From: an uncultured Coriobacteriales bacterium
Lineage (GTDB): Bacteria; Actinomycetota; Coriobacteriia; Coriobacteriales; UMGS124
Direction of reading: 5' to 3'
DNA length: 5,159 nucleotides
NCBI GenBank assembly: GCA_934662525.1
Contig: CAKUKJ010000203.1
Span: forward strand, 1-5,159
Part shown: positions 1-3,854 of the stretch, piece after piece
Numbering within the stretch: position 1 is the first letter of the stretch
Layout of the letters: each line of letters starts with the position of its first letter
Notes under the pieces: generated by a model
Told to the model about the DNA's origin: nothing
Database searches by the model: none
Seen by the model: the letters and a program-made list of their open reading frames with translations, nothing else
Program-made: the position numbers and the translations under genes

Positions 1-288
1 GATGGAGCCCGTCAGCAGCAGTGTCACAGCCGTGGCCGTCAGGCGCTTGGTGGGAACTTTGCGATACAGAAAACCCGTGACGGGAACCATGATGGCGGCC
101 ACAAGCATATAAGCGGTGGAAATCCACTGCACGGTGCCCGCGCCCACCTCGAAGTCGGTCATGATGGGTGTGAGGGCGACGTTCAAAAACGTTTCATTGA
201 ACGTGGCGAGAAACGCGCACCATGCGGCAACGAGAAGCACCGCCACAGGGTTCTTGCAGGTAGATTGAACAGGTCTTGTCGATGACAT
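1..288 (-). CDS. MFS multidrug efflux transporter, DHA2 (LmrB/EmrB-like) type, N-terminal part
   Basis: Only the first 96 residues are in the window; the gene runs off the left edge. A short polar N-terminus of about 14 residues precedes a hydrophobic helix (about 15-34). Then comes FNETFLNVALTPIMTDF, a loop, and the helix-containing stretch VQWISTAYMLVAAIMVPVTG, followed by a basic loop (YRKVPTKR). The pattern NVAL..IM.DF..... VQW...AYMLV.....P.TGFL is typical of 14-helix DHA2 drug:proton antiporters of the inner membrane; the substrate cannot be read from this part. I chose the ATG at 288 because it places the first helix at the usual distance. Its ribosome site is weak (GGAG 12 nt upstream). 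Two in-frame ATGs at 345 and 342 would add about 19 residues, but they lie inside a palindrome and have no ribosome site. LysR lies upstream on the same strand. Confidence 0.82.
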   Translation of the reverse strand, partial: MSSTRPVQSTCKNPVAVLLVAAWCAFLATFNETFLNVALTPIMTDFEVGAGTVQWISTAYMLVAAIMVPVTGFLYRKVPTKRLTATAVTLLLTGSI

Positions 289-342
289 TGGGTCGAACGG
301 CTCCGTTTCCGTAAGGCCTATCCAGGACGCGCACGAAAACAT

Positions 343-370
343 CATCAGGCAGAACGGCATCTGCCTGATG
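343..370. promoter_or_regulatory. 28-bp perfect dyad upstream of the MFS gene (candidate operator)
   Basis: Arms CATCAGGCAGA (343-353) and TCTGCCTGATG (360-370) are exact inverse complements around a 6-nt centre (ACGGCA). The dyad begins 55 nt upstream of the preferred MFS start. Size and symmetry suit a repressor site (TetR- or MarR-type dimers), which is common in front of efflux pumps. As RNA it would also form a strong hairpin in the 5' leader of the MFS transcript. The protein that binds it is unknown. Confidence 0.5.
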
Positions 371-469
371 GAGCGGTTGTTCGGTTGTCGCGGCCGGGAC
401 TGGCCGTCTTTCTGGGTCACTAGCCCTGAGGCAGGCGAGCCCAGCTTGCGAACGCGCATGTTAGCGCAA

Positions 470-486
470 AAAAGCCAGGCTTTGTA
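470..486 (-). terminator. Weak terminator-like hairpin after the LysR gene
   Basis: Read on the minus strand, AAAGC-CTG-GCTTT is followed at once by further T residues (six T in all), about 70 nt past the LysR stop. The stem is only 5 bp and AT-rich at its base, so termination would be weak. If it works, it separates LysR from the MFS gene. Confidence 0.3.
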
Positions 487-553
487 AGCGTTCGTTTTGC
501 GGTTTTCTCCTATAAGAATTATGTAAATCTAACTTAAATGCAGCGCCATCAAG

Positions 554-1555
554 CTAGCTTGCCGCCCTTTCACCAACGCACTCGGCACGGGCAAAGTTTG
601 CGAAATCCCGCGCGATGGGGGCAACTGGGGATTTTTCCGCAAACGACACACCGACTTTCCACATGGGAGCGTCATCGCCCTCCAACGGGATATGGATATA
701 GGCCGGTGTTCCAAAATCAAGCTCGGCACCGTGCTCCTCAACGATAACGCCACCGTGCCCCGAGCGCATCATGCTCGTAGTGAGCGCAGTGTCCGGGTTG
801 CCGTATGCAAGCGTTGCGGTAGGCACATGAGACTCCAGGTAGGGCGCAAGCGTTCGCTCGACCGAGTTGGCCGGGTCGATACCAAAGATTGTCTTTCCCG
901 CAAGAGCCTCAAGATGCAGATGCATCGCCTGCGAGCGTGAACAAAGGCACGTTCCCCGCTCGCCCAAACCCACCAGCTCGGCATCGTCAAAAGCAGCATA
1001 AGAAAACACGATAACGAGACGGCTTGCAAAAATGGGTTCGTAGCAAAGCCCGGCCTGGGGACTTTGGCCGCAGCCGCCCGAACAAGAGGAGCAGGCTGCG
1101 CTCGAAGCGCAGAAAGGCCCTGCGACAACTGCATCCGCAGCGCCTTTCTGCAGGGACTCTCGTGCGGCGCGAGGCGGCAAGATATCCGATTCAACCCGCA
1201 CATTGGGACGAGCTTGGGCGTAAGCTCCAATGAGTCCTGCGGGCAACGTGAGCGCGGCGTTTGCCTCTACGGCCAGGCGAATCGAACCGGCCTGACCACT
1301 GGCAAACCGCACTGAAATTGCCGACACCTCATCGAGCTCGTCAAGTGCGCGGCAAACGTGCGGATAGGCGGCGTCGGCAAGAACAGTAGGCACCACGCCG
1401 CGGGCTTTACGCACAAACAACCTCCCAAGCTCGGATTCCAAACGCAAAATGGTTTTGCTGAGAGCCTGACGAGAGATGAAGCAGGACTGCGCGGCCCCAG
1501 TGAGGGAGTGCTTTTCATATGCGGCTTTGAAAACTTCCAGGTCATGGATGTCCAC
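554..1555 (-). CDS. LysR-family transcriptional regulator with a cysteine-rich effector-domain loop
   Basis: With the GTG at 1555 the protein is 333 residues, close to the usual LysR length of about 300. Residues 2-60 form the winged helix-turn-helix: DIHDLEVFKAAYEKHSLTGA, then AAQSCFISRQALSKTILRLE and LGRLFVRKARGVVPT, all in the canonical order. The rest is the periplasmic-binding-protein-like effector domain, with a typical HGGVIVEEHG segment near the end. The start was chosen because DIHDLEVF begins exactly where LysR proteins begin and GGGGGAG lies 4 nt upstream. In-frame ATGs at 1606 and 1759 would add 17 and 68 residues of non-family sequence. Oddity: five cysteines (149, 155, 158, 162, 171) fall in one loop, with CLC at 203-205, which suggests metal or thiol/disulfide sensing (inference). 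The DNA-binding role is near certain; the ligand and targets are unknown. Candidate targets are the MFS gene downstream and the divergent 154-aa gene. Confidence 0.9.
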   Translation of the reverse strand: MDIHDLEVFKAAYEKHSLTGAAQSCFISRQALSKTILRLESELGRLFVRKARGVVPTVLADAAYPHVCRALDELDEVSAISVRFASGQAGSIRLAVEANAALTLPAGLIGAYAQARPNVRVESDILPPRAARESLQKGAADAVVAGPFCASSAACSSCSGGCGQSPQAGLCYEPIFASRLVIVFSYAAFDDAELVGLGERGTCLCSRSQAMHLHLEALAGKTIFGIDPANSVERTLAPYLESHVPTATLAYGNPDTALTTSMMRSGHGGVIVEEHGAELDFGTPAYIHIPLEGDDAPMWKVGVSFAEKSPVAPIARDFANFARAECVGERAAS

Positions 1556-1559
1556 GGCG

Positions 1560-1566
1560 CTCCCCC
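1560..1566 (-). promoter_or_regulatory. Ribosome binding site deciding the LysR GTG start
   Basis: On the minus strand GGGGGAG is followed by CGCC and GTG. The spacing is short (4 nt), but the purine run is the best near any in-frame start, and it gives a protein that begins precisely at the conserved helix-turn-helix. Confidence 0.55.
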
Positions 1567-1620
1567 ATCCCAAAACGCACTGTTTCAGCCCCCCACCGTT
1601 CCCCATGCGGCATGAGACAC

Positions 1621-1626
1621 ATTGTA
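1621..1626 (-). promoter_or_regulatory. Possible -10 element for the LysR gene
   Basis: TACAAT on the minus strand, about 65 nt upstream of the GTG start. A -35 is not convincing: TTGTGC lies only 14 nt upstream, and nothing better sits at 16-18 nt. Tentative. Confidence 0.25.
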
Positions 1627-1694
1627 CTCCTGACTCATATGCACAACGTTCTGAAGCCATCGGCGAGAGGCAGGCGCGGGCAACAGGGATACGG

Positions 1695-1700
1695 TATGAT
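1695..1700 (+). promoter_or_regulatory. Possible -10 element for the 154-aa gene
   Basis: TATGAT preceded by GG, 58 nt upstream of the ATG at 1758. No clear -35 is visible 16-18 nt upstream, so an activator-dependent promoter is possible, which would fit divergent LysR control. Tentative. Confidence 0.25.
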
Positions 1701-1714
1701 TTCAGCTCACGATA

Positions 1715-1736
1715 GCGACGCGTCGCATATGCGACG
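1715..1736. promoter_or_regulatory. Overlapping GCGACG/CGTCGC palindromes (candidate operator)
   Basis: Two perfect palindromes share one half-site: GCGACGCGTCGC (1715-1726) and CGTCGCATATGCGACG (1721-1736). Together they give three GCGACG half-sites in 22 bp, just downstream of the possible -10 and 21 nt before the start codon of the 154-aa gene. A dimeric regulator bound here would block transcription or cover the ribosome site region. It lies between divergent LysR and the 154-aa gene, but is not an evident T-N11-A LysR box. Confidence 0.45.
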
Positions 1737-1757
1737 TAATCTGGAAGGTCGACAAGC

Positions 1758-2222
1758 ATGGCACACGGTATCGCCGCGCTCAGTTCTGAGCGCCACTACA
1801 TGGGCTCGTTCACGAGTGGCAGCTTCGCCACCGACCGCAACGTGCGCCCCGACTATGACACGCGCCCCAACGCCGAGACCCTTGCTCGCTGGGAGGCCAA
1901 CGAGCCTGCCAACCGCGCACGCTACCTGCGTGAAAACGACGCCCTCGGCCTGGTCATCGACTGTCGCGAGGCCAAGGAGGAGCTTGCCCTCATCGACGCG
2001 CGACTCGGCGCCCTGCAGGAGGAGCTGAGTCGCGAAGGCCACGTCGACGACGGCAAGGCAACCGCCTTGCGCGAGACGGTCACTCTGCTTGAGGCACGCC
2101 GCGCCCAAGTGCTTTGCGATAGACAAGGCCTCTCCTCCCAGCTTCGCTCCCTTGGCATCTCCCCCAAGCAGGAGGCTCAAATTTGGCGCGAGTTCACTCG
2201 CAGAGAAGCAGCTGTGGACTAA
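1758..2222 (+). CDS. Hypothetical 154-aa hydrophilic coiled-coil protein
   Basis: I do not recognise this family. The start is the ATG at 1758 with GGAAGG 9 nt upstream; a later ATG at 1797 has no ribosome site. The protein has no signal peptide and no membrane segment, so it is probably cytoplasmic. Residues 1-60 are polar and rich in Arg, Asn and Asp, probably partly disordered. Residues about 65-140 are strongly helical and charged, with heptad-like leucines (EELALIDARLGALQEEL, then ALRETVTLLEARRAQVL), suggesting a two-helix coiled-coil hairpin that may dimerise or bind a partner. The C-terminus (LGISPKQEAQIWREFTRREA) reads like another amphipathic helix. High GC at third positions and codon use like its neighbours support real coding. 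It is transcribed away from the LysR gene and could be its target (inference from layout only). Confidence 0.65.
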   Translation: MAHGIAALSSERHYMGSFTSGSFATDRNVRPDYDTRPNAETLARWEANEPANRARYLRENDALGLVIDCREAKEELALIDARLGALQEELSREGHVDDGKATALRETVTLLEARRAQVLCDRQGLSSQLRSLGISPKQEAQIWREFTRREAAVD

Positions 2223-2443
2223 CGCGCGGCGCTGCGTCGCGAGAGCATTAGCACTCGTCCCCTGTCGTTAAGGCCCGTCAAAGCGCGCGGAGGCCGGATT
2301 TCGACTTCGTGGTACCTGCCTCGCGCTGCCGATACTGTGAATTGCGGCCTTCGATATCTTGCCTGCATGCTATGTTGCCGCAATACCTGTAATGTCATCA
2401 CATTGGATATATCAATATCATCCGCAATCAAAGGAGAGGCATC
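2223..2443. promoter_or_regulatory. 221-nt upstream region of the MarR-like gene with repeated CCGCAAT motifs
   Basis: No credible gene on either strand. The 3' part (2340-2430) is markedly more AT-rich than its surroundings and is the likely promoter/operator zone. It contains ATTGCGG (2341-2347), CCGCAAT (2378-2384) and CCGCAAT (2422-2428); the dyad AATGT-CATC-ACATT (2391-2404); and the palindrome GATATATC (2406-2413). I could not pair a convincing -35 with a -10. No clear terminator for the preceding 154-aa gene is visible. Confidence 0.4.
2391..2404. promoter_or_regulatory. Small AT-rich dyad, candidate MarR-type operator
   Basis: AATGT (2391-2395) and ACATT (2400-2404) are exact inverse complements around CATC, about 40 nt upstream of the MarR-like start. 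MarR proteins commonly repress their own gene through AT-rich palindromes of this size. Autoregulation is inferred from position only. Confidence 0.3.
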
Positions 2444-2914
2444 ATGAACGCCGCGTCCAAAACGCTCGCCCAGATGAAGAAGGCAAACAAGCTCGTCCAG
2501 CTCGCATTCCACAAGAACGGCCCCAAAAGCTTCAAGCGTGGCCAGGGCCTGCTGCTCAACGCCCTGCGCAACAACGACGGCACGCTGACCCGCGACGAGC
2601 TCATCTGGATTTGCGGCTGCGACCGCAGCGAGCTCAAGGGCGTGGTGAAGAAGGCCGTGCGCAACGGGTATGTCACCTTTGAGAACGACGAGGAGCACGG
2701 CTACTCCGTGAAGCTTACCGAGCTGGGACGTACCCTGGCCGAGAAGCGCGCCGCCGCCAACGACCGCACGGCCGAGGAGGTCGCCTCCTGCCTTACGGCC
2801 GAGGAGATGACCCAGCTTGACGCCATCACCGAGAAGATCATCCTCGGTTGCAAGGCCCAGGGCATCTGCGGCAAGAAGAAGGGCCACAAGCCCAACTGCA
2901 CTGCGGATTGTTAG
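2444..2914 (+). CDS. MarR-like winged-helix transcriptional regulator with C-terminal Cys/His tail
   Basis: 156 residues, starting at an ATG with a strong ribosome site (AAGGAGAGG, 2431-2439). Residues about 34-100 fold as a winged helix: a first helix (GQGLLLNALRNN), GTLTRDELIWICG, a recognition helix (DRSELKGVVKKAVRNGYV), and a wing (FENDEEHGYSVKLTELG). The helix about 118-137 (TAEEMTQLDAITEKIIL) corresponds to the MarR dimerisation helix. The overall length matches MarR, but the N-terminal helices are basic (MKKANKLVQLAFHKNGPKSF) and short. Beyond the family core is a tail with Cys136, Cys142, His148, Cys152 and Cys156 and a KKKGHKP segment, which looks able to bind metal or form disulfides; Cys57 and Cys59 sit next to the recognition helix. 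It faces the SRAP gene tail to tail. Its target is unknown; its own promoter is the first candidate. The family call is by pattern, so a distant winged-helix family is possible. Confidence 0.75.
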   Translation: MNAASKTLAQMKKANKLVQLAFHKNGPKSFKRGQGLLLNALRNNDGTLTRDELIWICGCDRSELKGVVKKAVRNGYVTFENDEEHGYSVKLTELGRTLAEKRAAANDRTAEEVASCLTAEEMTQLDAITEKIILGCKAQGICGKKKGHKPNCTADC

Positions 2915-2923
2915 ACCCTTCAG

Positions 2924-2959
2924 ATCAACTGGTTTCTCTGATCAGACAAACTGGCTGAT
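2924..2959. repeat. Imperfect dyad just after the MarR-like stop codon
   Basis: The centre TCTGATCAGA (2937-2946) is a perfect palindrome. Outward, GTTT (2932-2935) pairs with AAAC (2948-2951) across one C/C mismatch, and ATCA (2924-2927) pairs with TGAT (2956-2959). It starts 10 nt after the stop codon. No T-run follows, so it is not a standard intrinsic terminator; it could block 3' exonucleases or bind a protein. Confidence 0.45.
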
Positions 2960-2962
2960 ACC

Positions 2963-2990
2963 GCCGCGAAAGTGGGGTTCGCCTACCGTG
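2963..2990 (+). repeat. Left arm of a 28-nt inverted repeat
   Basis: Begins GCCGCGAAA and ends GTTCGCCTACCGTG. It matches the inverse complement of 3140-3167 at 25 of 28 positions; the mismatches are GT versus TC and one G versus A. The arms enclose 149 nt. Confidence 0.7.
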
Positions 2991-2996
2991 ATTTTC

Positions 2997-3029
2997 AACG
3001 TCTGGATGCTCAACAAGCACCCAGACGTT
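2997..3029 (+). terminator. Strong stem-loop between convergent genes (possible terminator)
   Basis: AACGTCTGG (2997-3005) pairs with CCAGACGTT (3021-3029). An inner TGCT/AGCA stem continues after one A/C mismatch, closing on CAACA. The 13 pairs make this among the most stable hairpins in the window. On the plus strand CTTCTT follows, a broken T-tract, so it may end the MarR-like transcript 83 nt past its stop. On the minus strand no T-run follows. Confidence 0.45.
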
Positions 3030-3139
3030 CTTCTTGAATGCAGCTTTCCAGCATGACATAGCGAAATGCCTGCTAGATGGGTTTTGTGCAGGGCCTTAGC
3101 CCTCTGGCAACTCAAACGCTGCGATTGCTTGGTAGACAG

Positions 3140-3167
3140 CACGGTAGGCGAACTCCGATTTCGCGGC
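3140..3167 (-). repeat. Right arm of a 28-nt inverted repeat
   Basis: Inverse complement of the left arm at 2963-2990 with three mismatches. It lies 33 nt past the SRAP stop codon. No flanking target-site duplication is visible, so transposition is not shown. Confidence 0.7.
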
Positions 3168-3200
3168 AAGACCTCCGACTTTCATCGCCCGGCTGTCGCA

Positions 3201-3734
3201 TCAAACCCTTTCAAGCCCCGGCGGCTCGGTGGGAACGGCTCCTTGCAGCCAGCCATGGGAGAACCCGCGAGGCAAGACCAAGGGCATGCGCGGATGAATG
3301 GGGAGCACATCCGGGCTGGCGGGAATCGTCACGATGGAAAAGCGGTCGCCCTCGTACACGCCTGCCATAAGGAACACGGGCATCCCCGCAGCACGGAACA
3401 GGACGTCGCCCTGCGCAGAAGGCTCCCAAAACCCACGGGATGGCACCATGCAACGCCGTGCGCGGCCCCAGAACCCGCCGCCGCTGCGCTCCTGCCCCAA
3501 CAGCTTCTCGATACGCGTGTTAAAGACAGGCTTGTTTTCACCAGGCAGCGCAAAGCCCCAGGAGAGCATGCGGCACTCCATACCGCCCGCAGCGCCTACG
3601 ATGACGGGGACGGTGCCGTTGGGCCACACAGGTTCGGCAGGCTCCCCTTTAGGAAAGCCAGCTCGGCCGCCCGCCCTCCAAGAGGCAAGCGCCGCGTCGG
3701 CCTCGTTTTCTGATATCGGTTGAAACTGATGCAT
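3201..3734 (-). CDS. Short SRAP-domain protein (YedK/HMCES-like) lacking the N-terminal catalytic Cys
   Basis: SRAP proteins shield abasic sites in single-stranded DNA by forming a thiazolidine crosslink through Cys2 after Met removal. This protein is 177 residues from the ATG at 3734, chosen because GGGAG lies 8 nt upstream; an ATG at 3749 would add MGAPC and has no ribosome site. Conserved parts are in order: VPVI (42-45), SWGF (58-61), the FNTRIE motif with Asn72 and Arg74, RCMVPSRGFWEP with Glu104 (YedK Glu105 equivalent), and IHPRMPLVLP with His147 (YedK His160 equivalent). What is missing is the invariant MCGR start: the protein begins MHQFQPIS. In the longer form a Cys is residue 5 and could not become the N-terminal residue by ordinary Met removal. 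It may therefore be non-crosslinking, divergent or decaying. It sits alone between two hairpin regions; no clear LexA box is seen upstream. Confidence 0.8.
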   Translation of the reverse strand: MHQFQPISENEADAALASWRAGGRAGFPKGEPAEPVWPNGTVPVIVGAAGGMECRMLSWGFALPGENKPVFNTRIEKLLGQERSGGGFWGRARRCMVPSRGFWEPSAQGDVLFRAAGMPVFLMAGVYEGDRFSIVTIPASPDVLPIHPRMPLVLPRGFSHGWLQGAVPTEPPGLERV

Positions 3735-3742
3735 GCAAGGCG

Positions 3743-3747
3743 CTCCC
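3743..3747 (-). promoter_or_regulatory. Ribosome binding site deciding the SRAP start
   Basis: GGGAG on the minus strand is 8 nt upstream of the ATG at 3734 and overlaps the alternative ATG at 3749, which has no purine-rich site of its own. This supports the 177-residue form without any Cys near the N-terminus. Confidence 0.5.
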
Positions 3748-3753
3748 ATCCGC

Positions 3754-3777
3754 AGGTGTTGGAGGGCACCTATGATA
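3754..3777 (-). promoter_or_regulatory. Possible SRAP promoter -10 with adjacent dyad
   Basis: On the minus strand TATCAT (3772-3777) is a possible -10, and AGGTG/CACCT (arms 3767-3771 and 3754-3758, 8-nt centre) follows it directly, at an operator-like position about 20 nt before the start. No good -35 is visible; the upstream DNA is the flavoprotein terminator. The dyad does not resemble the GAAC-N4-GTTC type LexA box. Confidence 0.25.
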
Positions 3778-3780
3778 CTG

Positions 3781-3820
3781 AAAAGGCGGACTGCCCGGGT
3801 AATCCCAAACAGCCCGCCTT
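3781..3820 (-). terminator. Intrinsic terminator of the flavoprotein gene
   Basis: On the minus strand AAGGCGGGCTG pairs with CAGTCCGCCTT (11 pairs including one G-T), with a 16-nt loop that has its own GGG/CCC pairing, and the T-run TTTT ends the stem. It starts 34 nt after the flavoprotein stop and isolates that gene from the SRAP gene. The plus-strand version has only two T residues. Confidence 0.75.
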
Positions 3821-3854
3821 AGCGATGTATGGCGTTCAGTTGCCGTATCGGAGC

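Larger units (their letters stand above)
289..553. other. 265-nt intergenic region between LysR and MFS genes
   Basis: No credible coding frame. Besides the 28-bp dyad and the weak terminator-like hairpin listed separately, it holds a tandem CGGTTGTT/CGGTTGTC pair (374-389), a 5-bp-arm hairpin CGGCC/GGCCG (391-406), and a 7-bp inverted repeat CGAACGC (449-455) / GCGTTCG (488-494) that brackets the weak hairpin. The 500-540 part is AT-rich (for example TATAAG at 511-516), but I could not assign a paired -35/-10 on either strand. Confidence 0.5.
2925..3185 (-). pseudogene. Broken minus-strand reading frame spanning the repeat block
   Basis: From an ATG at 3185 one frame reads KVGGLAAKSEFAYRAVYQAI and then AAFELPEG, hits TAA at 3096-3098, and continues in the same frame through FAMSCWKAAFKKNVWVLVEH to TGA at 2925. 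The first 29 residues look protein-like, but the ATG has no ribosome site. It starts 15 nt past the SRAP stop. It may be a decayed gene, or a chance open frame inside a repeat element. I recognise no domain. Confidence 0.2.
2915..3200. other. 286-nt repeat-rich region between convergent genes
   Basis: Lies between the stop codons of the MarR-like (plus) and SRAP (minus) genes. No intact gene with a ribosome site. It contains, in order, a 36-nt imperfect dyad, the left arm of a 28-nt inverted repeat, a strong hairpin, a small hairpin (AGGGC/GCCCT, 3090-3103), and the right arm of the inverted repeat. This density of inverted symmetry is unlike the rest of the window. It fits either an intergenic repeat element or a compound bidirectional terminator. 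Confidence 0.6.

Noticed and set aside
391..406. CGGCC/GGCCG hairpin followed by TCTTTCT on the plus strand as a terminator
   Set aside because: No plus-strand gene lies upstream, and the stem is only 5 bp in GC-rich DNA where such pairs are frequent.
1556..1759. 68-residue N-terminal extension of LysR from the ATG at 1759
   Set aside because: The extension would precede the helix-turn-helix that normally starts the protein, lacks a ribosome site, and would run through the divergent promoter palindromes.
1707..2180. 157-residue minus-strand frame opposite the coiled-coil gene
   Set aside because: Antisense shadow without a ribosome site; the plus-strand gene has GGAAGG and a hydrophilic, heptad-patterned protein.
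2219..2887. 222-residue minus-strand open frame opposite the MarR-like gene
   Set aside because: It is the antisense of a convincing winged-helix gene with a strong ribosome site; the composition (Leu/Ala/Val/Gly runs) is what GC-rich antisense frames give.
2963..3167. Insertion sequence or MITE with target-site duplication
   Set aside because: Flanks beyond the arms show no direct duplication and there is no transposase; only the inverted repeat itself is supported.
3066..3713. 215-residue plus-strand open frame opposite the SRAP gene
   Set aside because: Its sequence is low-complexity, rich in Arg/Pro/His, with no family motif, while the other strand carries ordered SRAP motifs.
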